From Flavicella sediminum (GTDB lineage: Bacteria; Bacteroidota; Bacteroidia; Flavobacteriales; Flavobacteriaceae), in contig NZ_VDET01000002.1 of assembly GCF_006381105.1 (NCBI RefSeq), forward strand, positions 1,770,123 through 1,834,122: DNA of 64,000 bases, given 5' to 3'. This document shows positions 27,882 to 36,449 of this stretch, one piece after another. The position numbers and the translations under genes were made by a program. The notes below the pieces were generated by a model. The model was not told the DNA's origin. It worked only from the letters and a program-made list of their open reading frames with translations, and did no database searches. Positions within the stretch are counted from its first letter, which is position 1. Every line of letters starts with the position of its first letter.

Positions 27882-28877
27882 TTGGTAAAGATTGGCGATA
27901 TAGAATTGAATGACTTTCCGTTGCTTTTGGCTCCTATGGAAGATGTAAGTGATCCTCCGTTTAGAGCTTTGTGCAAGGAACAAGGAGCAGATGTGGTGTA
28001 TACAGAATTTATTTCTTCGGAAGGCTTGATTCGTGATGCAGCAAAAAGTGTGAAAAAATTGGATATTTATGAAAAAGAACGTCCCGTTGGAATTCAGATT
28101 TTTGGAGCCAATTTAGAGTCCATGTTAAAAACTGTTGAAATAGTTGAGCAGTCGAAACCAGATATTATTGATATTAATTTTGGCTGTCCTGTAAAAAAGG
28201 TTGTTTCAAAAGGAGCAGGTGCTGGAATTTTAAAAGATATTGATTTGATGGTTTCTTTAACGGAAGCTATGGTAAAGCATACCAACTTGCCCATTACGGT
28301 AAAAACTCGTTTGGGTTGGGATGAAGATTCGATAAAAATTGTTGAGGTAGCAGAACGTTTGCAGGATGTCGGTTGTAAGGCAATTTCTATTCATGGAAGA
28401 ACCCGTGCACAAATGTATAAAGGCGATGCCAATTGGGCTCCTATTTCGGAAGTTAAAAACAATTCGAGAATGCATATTCCTGTTTTTGGAAATGGAGATG
28501 TAACCACGCCAGAATTGGCCATGAAAATGCGCGATGAATTTGGCTTAGATGGTGCCATGATTGGAAGAGCAAGTATTGGAAATCCTTGGTTTTTTAAAGA
28601 AGTTAAGCACTTTTTTGAAACCGGAGAACATTTGCCTCCAGTTACTATTGCTGAGCGAGTAGCTGTTGCTCGTCGTCATTTAGAAATGGAAATTGCTTGG
28701 AAAGAAAAAGAGATTTTGGCAGTTTTGGAAACAAGACGTCATTATGGAACTTATTTTAAAGGTATTCCTAACTTTAAGGAATATAGAATGAAAATGGTGA
28801 CTTCCAATTCTGCGGAAGAAATGTACGCTACTTTTGATGAGGTCTTGCAAAAATTTGGCGATCAAACTTTCGCTTAA
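27882..28877 (+). CDS. dusB: tRNA-dihydrouridine synthase (DusB type)
   Basis: FMN enzyme that reduces uridines in tRNA D-loops. The TIM barrel opens 'PLLLAPMEDVSDPPFRALC', with 'YTEFISSEGL', the catalytic-Cys motif 'NFGCPVKKVVSKGAGA', 'ITVKTRLGWD', 'IHGRTRAQMYKG' and 'GRASIGNPW', all as in DusB. 331 residues is normal. The start is a TTG: the decoded N-terminus 'VKIGDIELNDFPLLLAP' matches where the family begins, and no ATG is available before residue 19, which would cut into the first strand. An exact -7 box lies upstream. The next gene follows after 30 bases and may be co-transcribed. Confidence 0.95.
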   Translation: MVKIGDIELNDFPLLLAPMEDVSDPPFRALCKEQGADVVYTEFISSEGLIRDAAKSVKKLDIYEKERPVGIQIFGANLESMLKTVEIVEQSKPDIIDINFGCPVKKVVSKGAGAGILKDIDLMVSLTEAMVKHTNLPITVKTRLGWDEDSIKIVEVAERLQDVGCKAISIHGRTRAQMYKGDANWAPISEVKNNSRMHIPVFGNGDVTTPELAMKMRDEFGLDGAMIGRASIGNPWFFKEVKHFFETGEHLPPVTIAERVAVARRHLEMEIAWKEKEILAVLETRRHYGTYFKGIPNFKEYRMKMVTSNSAEEMYATFDEVLQKFGDQTFA

Positions 28878-28907
28878 ACCTTTATTTTCATAATTAGAAA
28901 TTTTTCC

Positions 28908-29636
28908 ATGTCGACGAAATTAATTTTCTTGCTTTTTTCTTTGTCTTTTTGTCAGTCTTCATCTAAAATTGAAGTAATGGAATTGTTAAAGAAAGTAGCA
29001 ATAAAGGTTCCTGAGCCTTCAGGTTTGACTTTTTTTAAAGGAGCGTTGTATACGGTTAGTGATGCTAATAATTCGATTTATAAACTTACGACCGATGGAG
29101 AAGTCCTTAAAAAGTACAAAACCCCAATGAAAGATTTGGAGGGCATTGCTTTTGATGAAGATGAAGAAGAATTATATGTGGTAAGTGAATCAAAAAGAAG
29201 TCTCTATCATTTTTCACTAACAAAAGGAATTCGGAGCAAACAAAAAATTGGAGGGAAACAAAAAGGAGGAGATAACAAGGGCTTGGAAGGTATTTGCTAT
29301 GATACTAAGAACAAGAATTTCTTCTTAATAAATGAAGCCGCTCCAAAACAATTATTAGAATTATCAAAAAATAAAAAAAAGATTGTTCTTAAAATAAATT
29401 TTGATTTTGCAGTAGATATTTCAGGTATTTGTTACGATTCAAAACTGGATGTGTTTTGGATACTAAGTGATGTCTCTCAGGCTATATATAAAGTAGATAA
29501 AAATGGAAATATGCTTGGTAAGCATGAAATTTCATTAAAAAAACCTGAAGGGATTGCTATTGATGTTGTGCAGCGAAAATTGTATGTAGTCAGTGATGAA
29601 ACTTCAGAAATGTGTATTTACCAATTAGGAAATTAA
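28908..29636 (+). CDS. SdiA-regulated/YjiK-like secreted beta-propeller protein
   Basis: Likely exported protein of 242 residues. An N-terminal hydrophobic stretch ends 'SLSFC', a loose lipobox (Phe at -1 is atypical), so it may be a lipoprotein or simply secreted. The body shows repeated propeller blades of the SdiA-regulated (YjiK) type: 'EPSGLTFFKGALYTVSDANNSIY', 'DLEGIAFDEDEEELYVVSES', 'GLEGICYDTKNKNFFLINE' and 'KPEGIAIDVVQRKLYVVSDE'. Such proteins have no firmly assigned reaction. It lies 30 bases after dusB, on the same strand. Downstream on the opposite strand sits a relic of a permease gene end. Confidence 0.8.
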   Translation: MSTKLIFLLFSLSFCQSSSKIEVMELLKKVAIKVPEPSGLTFFKGALYTVSDANNSIYKLTTDGEVLKKYKTPMKDLEGIAFDEDEEELYVVSESKRSLYHFSLTKGIRSKQKIGGKQKGGDNKGLEGICYDTKNKNFFLINEAAPKQLLELSKNKKKIVLKINFDFAVDISGICYDSKLDVFWILSDVSQAIYKVDKNGNMLGKHEISLKKPEGIAIDVVQRKLYVVSDETSEMCIYQLGN

Positions 29637-29640
29637 TTCC

Positions 29641-29745
29641 TTAGTTAATTCTTACACTAGCGATTTTTAAAGCCAAAATACCAAGAGTAATAATGCTGAT
29701 GTAAACAATTTCTTGAAGTATTTTGATTGGAGGAAATAGAGTTAT
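29641..29745 (-). pseudogene. Relic of a LolC/E-type permease 3' end
   Basis: Read on the minus strand, this short open stretch (34 codons plus stop) encodes a C-terminus matching that of the intact permease at 31131-32327. The final 17 residues 'IITLGILALKIASVRIN' and 'IITLGIVASKIASSRIS' share 13 identities, and the preceding 'IKILQEIV' parallels 'IKNLAIV'. The DNA also aligns over ~75 bases with clear similarity. An in-frame stop at 29746-29748 and a terminator hairpin just upstream show that no larger gene remains. It lies ~1.5 kb downstream of, and in the same orientation as, the intact gene, so it is either a decayed tandem copy or the original 3' end displaced by an insertion. Confidence 0.75.
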
Positions 29746-29765
29746 TTATTTATATGAATAGCATA

Positions 29766-29797
29766 AAAAAAAGCACCCTGAAGAGAGTGCTTTCTTT
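29766..29797 (-). terminator. Terminator of the TM2 gene
   Basis: AAAGCAC pairs with GTGCTTT (29770-29793). On the minus strand it is followed by eight T. It lies 24 bases past the stop at 29817. Confidence 0.75.
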
Positions 29798-29816
29798 ATT
29801 ATATGTCTTTATTTTC

Positions 29817-30188
29817 TTAGAAGGTTTTAGAGTACCTTCCGCCTTTAGGTTTTAGATCGCCTGTGATTATTCTAATAAGATCAATCAATGTCCAAATTCC
29901 TAAACCTCCTAGAGTTAATATTTGTACAACTCCTTGCCAAGTATATCCTAAATAGAATCTATGAATACCGATAACACCTACCGTCCATGCTAATAATGCA
30001 GCTGCGATTTGACTTTTTCCTGAAGATGCTGCTACAGGAGCAACCGCTTCGTCCATGTCTTCAGAAATTGTTTCTGTGCTAATCGTTTGATTCGTTGTTG
30101 CTACGTTTCTTACTGTAGGGAAAGAAGCGTAAGACAAGTTTACAGTTAATAACAGCGTTAAAACTGAAAAAATAATTCTCATTTTCAT
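29817..30188 (-). CDS. TM2 domain-containing protein
   Basis: Small membrane protein of 123 residues. It has a cleavable signal ('IIFSVLTLLLTVNLSYA', residues ~4-21), a Thr/Ala-rich stretch, then a TM2 domain (residues ~58-112). The two helices are linked by the short motif 'GIHRFYLGYTWQG', followed by 'LTLGGLGIWTLIDLIRI' with the conserved 'DLIRI'. The TM2 family has no agreed function. It lies divergent to the next secreted-protein gene, with 50 bases between starts, and ends at its own terminator beside the permease relic. Confidence 0.88.
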   Translation of the reverse strand: MKMRIIFSVLTLLLTVNLSYASFPTVRNVATTNQTISTETISEDMDEAVAPVAASSGKSQIAAALLAWTVGVIGIHRFYLGYTWQGVVQILTLGGLGIWTLIDLIRIITGDLKPKGGRYSKTF

Positions 30189-30212
30189 AATAGTTTTTGT
30201 TTATAAAGTTAA

Positions 30213-30220
30213 TAGTTTTG
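30213..30220 (+). promoter_or_regulatory. Promoter of the unknown secreted protein gene (-7 box)
   Basis: TAGTTTTG followed by C matches TAnnTTTG exactly, 18 bases before ATG 30239. Confidence 0.45.
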
Positions 30221-30238
30221 CAAATAAAGATAAACTTA

Positions 30239-31129
30239 ATGAAACATCAAAGTATTTTTAACCTATTTACTGCGTATTTGATAATTGCTACCCTTCAAAA
30301 TATTCATTCACAAGAACACTATGATTTTAAGGGTTTAGTGATCGTTCAAGATACAGTGATGCTTCCTTATCAATTAAAATTTTCGGTTAATAAAGGTGTG
30401 ATCAGTGGTTACTCTATGACAGATGCCGCTGGGGAGCATGAAACTAAAAATAGTATATCAGGATTGTATGATGAAAAGAGCGATTCTTTTAGTTTTCAAG
30501 AAAATGATATTGAGTATACCAAATCTGTAATTTCTGAGAATGATTTTTGCAGAATCAACTTTAAAGGAGTTTTAAAACTGGCATCAAAAAGAACTAAAAT
30601 AAAAGGGGCGTTTGTCGGGCTTTATCAAGATGGTACAAAATGTATTGACGGTACTTTAAATCTTATGAAGATGGAAAGAATCCTGAAAAAAGTAGAGAAA
30701 ATAACGAAAAGAATTTCAAGGTCTGTATTTGTAGATAGTTTAACGAAATCAAAAATAACGACCGAAAAACTTCTAGGAGAAAATGAAATTAATAGTTTAA
30801 AAGAAGGAGAAAGTACGTCTGTATTTTGGGAGTCGGATAAATTAGTAATGGAGATTAATGATATTGGCGTTGAAGATGATGATAGGATTTCTATATATGT
30901 AAATGGAGTAAAGGTTTTGAATAATTTTAGTGTAAAAAAAATAAAATCAGTTGTTGAAGTAGATATTAGCAAGAAAATTAAAAATGAAATAATTATCAAA
31001 GCTGAAAATCAAGGGACAATAGGAATCAATTCTGTAAGAGTAAGATTGGTTGATTTAAAAAAGCAGATAGATTTAAATACTAAATTAAATACAAACCAAG
31101 AAACGAGAATATTAATTCATCGAAGGTAA
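30239..31129 (+). CDS. Hypothetical secreted protein
   Basis: No family recognised. A signal peptide is visible ('LFTAYLIIATLQNIHSQ', residues ~8-25). The N-terminal half (to ~140) is beta-rich and contains 'ISGYSMTDAAGEHETKNSISG' and two cysteines ('DFCRINFKG', 'GTKCIDGTLNL'), a pattern seen in Bacteroidota secreted proteins. A helical, charged linker follows. Residues ~200-280 look like a beta-sandwich ('DDDRISIYVNGVKVLNNFSV', 'NEIIIKAENQGTIGINSVRVRL'). I use ATG 30239 (296 residues) because the earlier in-frame start adds 14 residues ahead of a good signal peptide and lies upstream of the predicted promoter start. It ends two bases before the convergent LolC/E-type permease stop. Confidence 0.7.
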   Translation: MKHQSIFNLFTAYLIIATLQNIHSQEHYDFKGLVIVQDTVMLPYQLKFSVNKGVISGYSMTDAAGEHETKNSISGLYDEKSDSFSFQENDIEYTKSVISENDFCRINFKGVLKLASKRTKIKGAFVGLYQDGTKCIDGTLNLMKMERILKKVEKITKRISRSVFVDSLTKSKITTEKLLGENEINSLKEGESTSVFWESDKLVMEINDIGVEDDDRISIYVNGVKVLNNFSVKKIKSVVEVDISKKIKNEIIIKAENQGTIGINSVRVRLVDLKKQIDLNTKLNTNQETRILIHRR

Positions 31130-31130
31130 T

Positions 31131-32327
31131 TTAATTTAATACTTTTTTAGAAATTCTACTACTGGCAATTTTAGAAGCGACAATACCGAGTGTGATAATG
31201 GTAGTACAAACAATGGCCAAGTTTTTTATTTGAAATTCAATAGGGTAGGCAATGGTGTTTGTAATCATAAATAACTGAAAGCTATTTTGAGCAGCAATCA
31301 AAGCAATTCCTAGTCCAACGCCTACTACTAGTCCAAATAGAGAAAGCAATACTCCTTGCAGCATGAAAATTTGTTGGATGTCTTTTAGAGTGGCTCCAAG
31401 ATTATACAGTGTCTGTAGGTTTTTCTTTTTGTCTAGAATCATCATAATAATAGATCCAATGACATTAAATAATGCGATGATCAAAACCAAAGTAAATATT
31501 AAATAAGCAACGAGCTTTTCGGTATTTAATATCTTATAGAATACGGCATTCTGTTCTTCTTTTGAGGCTATTTTAAATTTATCCCCTAAAGTGTTTTCAA
31601 GAGTAGCAATAACACTGGCCGTTTTTTCCGGAGAAGTCTTAATACTTATGGCGGATATTTGATTGTTTGAAAACTGTAATAGTTGTTGTGCAGATTTTAA
31701 GGGTACATACACGTATTTATTGTCCTGTTCCTCAGAAATAGAAAAAATACCGACAGCCTGTGAGTGAAGTATTCGAAAGGCTTTACTAGGATCTACGATT
31801 AATTTTTTACCAGGCTTGGGAACTAAAATACTCAAAGGTTCTCCGTAGTTTAAAATTCCTAAAGATAATTTTGAAGAAATTGCATTTCCTACTACCGAAG
31901 TGTTTTTGTTAAAGTCGAGCCATTTACCGGCATAAACCAAAGAGTCTATTCGAACTACTTTGGTAAAGTTAGAGTCTACTCCTTTTATATAAGCAATATG
32001 TTCTTTTTTGTCATGTCTAAAAAAAGCACGTTCTTCTATGGTTTTAGAATAGGCAATAATGTCCTTGTTTTTCTTTAAAATCGCTTCTTGACCTGTAGTC
32101 CAAAAGAAAGATTTTCCTTTAAGAGGTGTGATAACAATATCGGCGTCTGTAGCATTTAAAAAACTGCTGCTAAATGTTTTTAAACCCGAGAAAACAGAGA
32201 GAACTAAAAACAAAGCTAATGAGCCAATCACAACACCAATGGTAGCAATAATAGTAATAATATTGATGGCATTATGACTGCTTTTAGATAGTAAATATCT
32301 TTTAGCGATGTATAGCGAAAAATTCAA
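31131..32327 (-). CDS. LolC/LolE-type ABC permease (FtsX-like domain)
   Basis: Inner-membrane permease of the lipoprotein-releasing/MacB superfamily. The N-terminus 'YIAKRYLLSKSSHNAINIITIIATIGVVIGSLALFLVLSVFSGL' region is a typical LolC/E start with the first helix. A long periplasmic domain (~residues 45-265) is followed by three helices forming the FtsX core ('LVAYLIFTLVLIIALFNVIGSIIMM', 'LLSLFGLVVGVGLGIALIA', 'LAIVCTTIITLGIVASKIAS'). 398 residues fits LolC/E. It starts one base after the rbfA stop, so the pair is an operon. No matching ATPase (LolD) is nearby. A relic of a second copy of its C-terminus sits at 29641-29745. Confidence 0.88.
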   Translation of the reverse strand: MNFSLYIAKRYLLSKSSHNAINIITIIATIGVVIGSLALFLVLSVFSGLKTFSSSFLNATDADIVITPLKGKSFFWTTGQEAILKKNKDIIAYSKTIEERAFFRHDKKEHIAYIKGVDSNFTKVVRIDSLVYAGKWLDFNKNTSVVGNAISSKLSLGILNYGEPLSILVPKPGKKLIVDPSKAFRILHSQAVGIFSISEEQDNKYVYVPLKSAQQLLQFSNNQISAISIKTSPEKTASVIATLENTLGDKFKIASKEEQNAVFYKILNTEKLVAYLIFTLVLIIALFNVIGSIIMMILDKKKNLQTLYNLGATLKDIQQIFMLQGVLLSLFGLVVGVGLGIALIAAQNSFQLFMITNTIAYPIEFQIKNLAIVCTTIITLGIVASKIASSRISKKVLN

Positions 32328-32328
32328 A

Positions 32329-32724
32329 TTACGATTTTTTCCTTTTAGGAAGTACTTCTGGGTTTTTTATAGGGTTAATGTCTTCTCCTCTTAAAGAAGC
32401 GTCAATATTTTCAATATAATCTAAAGAATCATCTCCATAAAAAACTAAATTAGGAACTCTTCTTAGTTGATGTTTTGTTCTTTGTGCCAATTCATGTCTA
32501 ATAGATCTAGAATTTGATTGAATGGCAGCTACCAACTCATCTCTTTTTTCAGAAGGAAAAATGCTTAAAAATACTTGGCCCTGACTTAAGTCAGTTGTCA
32601 CTCTCACTCTAGTAACAGAAATGATTACACCTCGCATTCCGTCTTGCGCAGCACTTTGCAAAACATCTACAAGATCTTTTTGAATTACCCCAGCAATTTT
32701 TTTTTGTCTATTCGTTTCTTCCAT
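32329..32724 (-). CDS. rbfA: 30S ribosome-binding factor A
   Basis: Small KH-fold protein that helps 16S rRNA 5'-end maturation and 30S assembly. Begins 'METNRQKKIAGVIQ'-like sequence (here with an extra Glu) and contains the family pattern 'GVIISVTRVRVTTDLSQGQVFLSIFP' and 'LRRVPNLVFYGDDSLDY'. 131 residues is usual. It is upstream of the LolC/E-type permease with one base between them. An exact -7 box lies only five bases upstream of the ATG, implying a leaderless or near-leaderless message. Confidence 0.96.
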   Translation of the reverse strand: MEETNRQKKIAGVIQKDLVDVLQSAAQDGMRGVIISVTRVRVTTDLSQGQVFLSIFPSEKRDELVAAIQSNSRSIRHELAQRTKHQLRRVPNLVFYGDDSLDYIENIDASLRGEDINPIKNPEVLPKRKKS

Positions 32725-32728
32725 GTTG

Positions 32729-32736
32729 CAAATTTA
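32729..32736 (-). promoter_or_regulatory. rbfA -7 box adjoining the start codon
   Basis: Minus-strand TAAATTTG is an exact TAnnTTTG match and ends 4 bases before the ATG. If used, transcription would begin at or inside the start codon. Confidence 0.35.
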
Positions 32737-32887
32737 AGATATTATTTGGAAGTGTAGAGCTTTCCTGTTTTAAAGTTTTGCCTATATTCGAAATGGAAAT
32801 TAAGTATAGATACTTGGTTTATATTTTTAATTAAAGGATAAAAATCTAAAATCTAATTTAGTAACTTGCCAGCTTAAAATTTAAAAC

Positions 32888-33766
32888 ATGAGTAGTTCCT
32901 TTGAAAGGCATCAAAAAAGACGTTTAAAATCTTCCTATTTTTCAGTAATAGTAAGTATTGCGTTGGTGTTATTTATGATTGGGGTTTTGGGAATGGTTGT
33001 TTTAAAATCGAAACAAATAGCCAATCATTTTAAAGAAAAAGTAGCCATTACTTTATTTTTAAAAGACAATGTGTCTAGAGCACAATCAAAAAAATTAGAA
33101 GCCAGCTTGTTGAAAAAAGACTATACAAAATCTGTAGTGTTTTTATCAAAAGAACAAGCAGCTAAAATATACAGTGAAGATATTGGCGAAGATTTTTTAG
33201 AGTTTTTGGGTTCAAATCCATTAAAAAATTCTATTGATGTGTATTTAAAATCAGACCATGTTGCTCCTTTAAAAATGTTAGATATAAAAACAGAACTTAG
33301 TGAAAATGCCTATGTTTCAGAGGTTGTGTATGACGAACCTTTGATTCAATTATTAACGCAAAACATTCAGAAAATAAGTTTTTGGATTTTAATTGTAGCT
33401 TCCTTTTTTGGATTGGTGGCAATTTTATTAATTAATAGTTCTATCCGCCTGTCGGTTTATTCTAAAAGATTTACCATTAAAACCATGCAAATGGTAGGGG
33501 CCACCAAAAGATTTATTAGAAGACCTTTTATATGGAAAAGTATCCGTTTGGGTATTTTTGGAGCCGTAGTGGCAAGCGCAGGTTTGGCGGCCTTGTTTTA
33601 TTATACCGCACAGTATTTTCCAGAGCTGCAATTGCTTTCCAATAAGGAAGAATTGGCAATTGTATTTGCTGGCGTATTTTTAATAGGAATATTAATTACT
33701 TGGTTTAGTACGTATTTTGCCACACAGAGATTTTTAAATTTAAAAACAGATCAATTGTATTATTAA
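32888..33766 (+). CDS. ftsX: Cell division protein FtsX
   Basis: Integral membrane partner of the FtsE ATPase, controlling cell-wall hydrolases at the division site. Four membrane helices are visible: residues ~17-38 ('SVIVSIALVLFMIGVLGMVVL'), ~165-185, ~215-235 and ~255-275. The extracytoplasmic loop holds 'KVAITLFLKDNVSRAQ' and the cytoplasmic loop holds 'FTIKTMQMVGATKRFIRRPF', an FtsX hallmark. 292 residues is typical. It heads the operon ftsX-DUF3098-uppP-truB with tight spacing. FtsE is not in the window, normal for this phylum. Divergent from rbfA. Confidence 0.95.
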   Translation: MSSSFERHQKRRLKSSYFSVIVSIALVLFMIGVLGMVVLKSKQIANHFKEKVAITLFLKDNVSRAQSKKLEASLLKKDYTKSVVFLSKEQAAKIYSEDIGEDFLEFLGSNPLKNSIDVYLKSDHVAPLKMLDIKTELSENAYVSEVVYDEPLIQLLTQNIQKISFWILIVASFFGLVAILLINSSIRLSVYSKRFTIKTMQMVGATKRFIRRPFIWKSIRLGIFGAVVASAGLAALFYYTAQYFPELQLLSNKEELAIVFAGVFLIGILITWFSTYFATQRFLNLKTDQLYY

Positions 33767-33769
33767 GTT

Positions 33770-34021
33770 ATGGGAAGTACAAAAATAAAAAGCGAATTCT
33801 TATTCGGTAAAAAAAATTATCTATGGATGCTTATCGGTTTGGTATGCATTGCTGTTGGTTTTATTTTGATGGCAGGTGGCGGAAGTGACAACCCAGAAGT
33901 TTTTAATGAAGCCATGTATAGCTTTAGAAGAATTAGATTGGCACCTACCATGGTACTAATTGGTTTTGCTATTGAAGTATATGCAATTTTGTTGAACCCA
34001 AATAAAGCGCTTAAAAAATAA
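33770..34021 (+). CDS. DUF3098 small membrane protein
   Basis: 83-residue protein with two membrane helices ('YLWMLIGLVCIAVGFILMAGGG' and 'APTMVLIGFAIEVYAILLNP') joined by a short loop containing 'SFRRIRLAP'. This is the DUF3098 pattern, common between ftsX and uppP in Bacteroidota. It starts three bases after ftsX and its stop shares one base with the uppP start. The genomic link suggests a role near FtsX or undecaprenyl phosphate recycling, but no function is established. Confidence 0.9.
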   Translation: MGSTKIKSEFLFGKKNYLWMLIGLVCIAVGFILMAGGGSDNPEVFNEAMYSFRRIRLAPTMVLIGFAIEVYAILLNPNKALKK

Positions 34022-34815
34022 TGGGAATAATTGAAGCGATTGTTTTAGGGATTATACAAGGATTAACGGAGTTTTTACCTGTATCATCAAGTGGTCATTT
34101 AGAATTGGCAAAAATGTTGTTAGGTGACGAAGCCTTGCCGAAAGAAAGTTTAACCTTTACCGTAGTGTTGCACTTTGCAACCGCCTTAAGCACACTTATT
34201 ATTTTTAGAAAAGAAGTGCTGCAAATTTTTAAAGGTTTGTTTCAGTTTAAATGGAATGAAGAAACGCAATTTTCTTTGAAAATTATTATTTCAATGGTGC
34301 CAGCCGTAATTATAGGTTTGTTGTTTGAAGAGCAATTGGAATATTTTTTTAGTGGTCAAATTTTATTAATTGGTTTTATGTTGCTTTTAACGGCAGGTCT
34401 TTTGGTTTTGGCAGACAAAGCAAAAACAACAGATGTTTCTACCACTTATAAATCGGCTTTTATTATAGGTATTGCACAAGCGATAGCTATGCTGCCAGGA
34501 ATATCAAGATCTGGAGCAACTATTTCTACTTCAGTATTGCTAAAAATAGATAGAACGCAAGCGGCTAGGTTTTCGTTTTTAATGGTGGTGCCATTAATTG
34601 TAGGGAAAATTGCGAAAGATGTATTAGGAGGAGATATAGCTATTAATAGTGCTGAAATTGCACCAATGTTGATGGGCTTTGTTGCTGCTTTTTTATCAGG
34701 TTTAATTGCCTGTAAATGGATGTTGGCTTTGGTTAAAAAAAGTAAATTGTACTATTTCTCAATTTATTGTGCCGTTGTAGGTATTACAGCCATCGTATAT
34801 TCTTTAACTGCTTAA
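34021..34815 (+). CDS. uppP: Undecaprenyl-diphosphatase (BacA/UppP)
   Basis: Integral membrane phosphatase that regenerates undecaprenyl phosphate for peptidoglycan and glycan export. Signature motifs 'GLTEFLPVSSSGHL' (residues ~14-27) and 'PGISRSGATIS' (~160) are both intact. These are the BacA active-site motifs. 264 residues and about eight helices fit. It overlaps the DUF3098 stop by one base, and truB follows nine bases later, so it is within one operon with ftsX. Confidence 0.97.
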   Translation: MGIIEAIVLGIIQGLTEFLPVSSSGHLELAKMLLGDEALPKESLTFTVVLHFATALSTLIIFRKEVLQIFKGLFQFKWNEETQFSLKIIISMVPAVIIGLLFEEQLEYFFSGQILLIGFMLLLTAGLLVLADKAKTTDVSTTYKSAFIIGIAQAIAMLPGISRSGATISTSVLLKIDRTQAARFSFLMVVPLIVGKIAKDVLGGDIAINSAEIAPMLMGFVAAFLSGLIACKWMLALVKKSKLYYFSIYCAVVGITAIVYSLTA

Positions 34816-34823
34816 TTTTAAAG

Positions 34824-35519
34824 ATGCTTAGCGAAGAAGATTTTAAAAACGGTCAAGTATTGTTAATTGACAAACCGTTGACTTGGACTTCATTTCAGGT
34901 GGTAAATAAATTGCGTTGGGAAATTCGTCAACGTTTTCAAATTAAAAAAATAAAAGTAGGGCATGCAGGTACTTTAGATCCTTTAGCTACGGGCTTGTTA
35001 ATTCTTTGCACAGGAAAATTTACTAAGAAAATAGATCAATTTCAGGCGCAAATAAAAGAATATACAGGAACCATTACCATAGGTGGAACCACGCCTAGTT
35101 ACGATTTAGAGTCAGAAATAAATGAAACATTTTCATTTGACCATGTAACCGAAGAATTGATTCAAGAAACAACAAAACAATTCATTGGAGAAATTGACCA
35201 AAAACCTCCTATTTTTTCAGCCTTAAAAAAAGACGGAAAACGATTGTATGAGTTGGCTAGGGCAGGAGAAACTACGGAAATAAAGTCGAGAAAAATTTCC
35301 ATAGCCGAGTTTGAAATAACAAATATTGCCTTGCCAAATATTGATTTTAGAGTAGTATGTAGCAAAGGAACTTATATTCGTTCGTTGGCATATGACTTTG
35401 GAATGGCATTGAATTCAGGTGCCCATTTGTCAAAATTAAGGCGTACAAAAATTGGTGATCTTAAAGTGGAGAATGCTGAAAGTATTGAAGCGTTTATTGA
35501 AAACTTAAAAACCGAATAA
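34824..35519 (+). CDS. truB: tRNA pseudouridine(55) synthase
   Basis: Forms pseudouridine 55 in the T-loop of tRNAs. The catalytic aspartate is Asp52 in '[15 protein letters not shown]'. Other TruB signatures are '[15 protein letters not shown]' at the N-terminus, '[19 protein letters not shown]' and '[14 protein letters not shown]'. I start at ATG 34824 (231 residues): the longer frame runs back into uppP and adds residues unlike the family. Last gene of the ftsX-DUF3098-uppP-truB operon, ending directly against the convergent stop of the next gene. Confidence 0.97.
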   Translation: MLSEEDFKNGQVLLIDKPLTWTSFQVVNKLRWEIRQRFQIKKIKVGHAGTLDPLATGLLILCTGKFTKKIDQFQAQIKEYTGTITIGGTTPSYDLESEINETFSFDHVTEELIQETTKQFIGEIDQKPPIFSALKKDGKRLYELARAGETTEIKSRKISIAEFEITNIALPNIDFRVVCSKGTYIRSLAYDFGMALNSGAHLSKLRRTKIGDLKVENAESIEAFIENLKTE

Positions 35520-36008
35520 TTATTTCTTTTTAAATAAATTGCCGTACCAACTTTCTGAGGCAGGGACTTCCCAATAATTTTCAAAATCTAACTTAGAAGA
35601 AACCATATTGTCAAATACAATGTTGTTTTTATTAACAGCTTTGCTTTTAATCAATTCTTTAAAGGTTTTTAAATCTTTGTATTGAACGTGCTCACCTTGT
35701 TTAAAGCAAACGTTCATTTTGTCCAATAGCTGCACCTCATACTGTTCTTGTAGTTGAATAATAAAGGCTACTAGTTGGTTGATTGTCGTTGTGTTTAATA
35801 ATGCTTCCCCAGTAGTAGTTATCACAAGAATTCTATTGTAGTGCAGTTTAAAATGACATGCAATAGCTTCTTCCTCTTGTTTCCAATTTGTTAAGAAATT
35901 TGAGATTTCTTCCGATAAGGGTTCAATTTCATTTGGATAAAATTTTCGGCTAGATGGATAAATCCAAACTTTTGAGTTGTCTGAAAGCGTTTGATAGTCT
36001 ACAAGCAT
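35520..36008 (-). CDS. Conserved Bacteroidota protein of unknown function
   Basis: 162-residue soluble protein. Recognisable conserved features are 'SKVWIYPSSRKFYPNEIEPL' at the start, 'HYNRILVITT', 'VQLLDKMNVCFKQGEHVQYKDL' and the C-terminal 'WYGNLF'. Similar flavobacterial proteins are often labelled 'ABC transporter ATPase', but no Walker A, Walker B or signature motif is present here, so that label should not be trusted. It is the second gene of a small minus-strand unit: it follows the small membrane protein ending at 36018. Its stop abuts truB. Function unknown. Confidence 0.75.
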   Translation of the reverse strand: MLVDYQTLSDNSKVWIYPSSRKFYPNEIEPLSEEISNFLTNWKQEEEAIACHFKLHYNRILVITTTGEALLNTTTINQLVAFIIQLQEQYEVQLLDKMNVCFKQGEHVQYKDLKTFKELIKSKAVNKNNIVFDNMVSSKLDFENYWEVPASESWYGNLFKKK

Positions 36009-36017
36009 GTACGTTTT

Positions 36018-36329
36018 TTACAGAGATTTTAGTTTGTTCTTAAAAACAATAAGTGCATTCTCAGCATCTTCAGGGTCTTTAAAAGTAGAATTCATTAAAG
36101 CCAAGATTTCCTCTTTTAAAAAGTACTTGTATTTTTTTTGAAGTTTTTTTGCGCGTAAATAAGTACCGTGTTTAGGTTGGTAAGCAATATAGTACTCGGT
36201 TTCATTTTTAATAAATGAAGATCCCACGTTGTAACTATAGTTTTTCAACTTAAACATGTGTTTCTTAAAAGTGATGAACACTAAAAATAATACAATAATA
36301 ATTGTAATTAATAAAGAATAAACATTCAT
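36018..36329 (-). CDS. Small membrane-anchored protein, paralogue A
   Basis: 103-residue protein with one N-terminal helix ('YSLLITIIIVLFLVFITF') and a cytoplasmic charged domain. The core 'KLKNYSYNVGSS', 'YYIAYQPKHGTYLRA', 'KKYKYFLKEEILALM' parallels the neighbouring gene at 36450-36764, so the two are tandem paralogues. I use ATG 36329; the frame extends to a TTG six bases earlier. No family is recognised. It precedes the conserved protein at 35520 by nine bases. Confidence 0.7.
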   Translation of the reverse strand: MNVYSLLITIIIVLFLVFITFKKHMFKLKNYSYNVGSSFIKNETEYYIAYQPKHGTYLRAKKLQKKYKYFLKEEILALMNSTFKDPEDAENALIVFKNKLKSL

Positions 36330-36449
36330 GATCAATTCTATTAGGCGAATTTCACTCCAGGGTGAGGCAAATATAAGGATTCCTTTAGTAAAATTTAAAT
36401 ATCGCTAGAATAGAACGAAAAAAATAACTAATGTTTATGAAATTTTGTG

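Noticed and set aside
35520-36008. Label 'ABC transporter ATPase' for this conserved protein
   Set aside because: No Walker A, Walker B or signature motif can be seen in the 162 residues.
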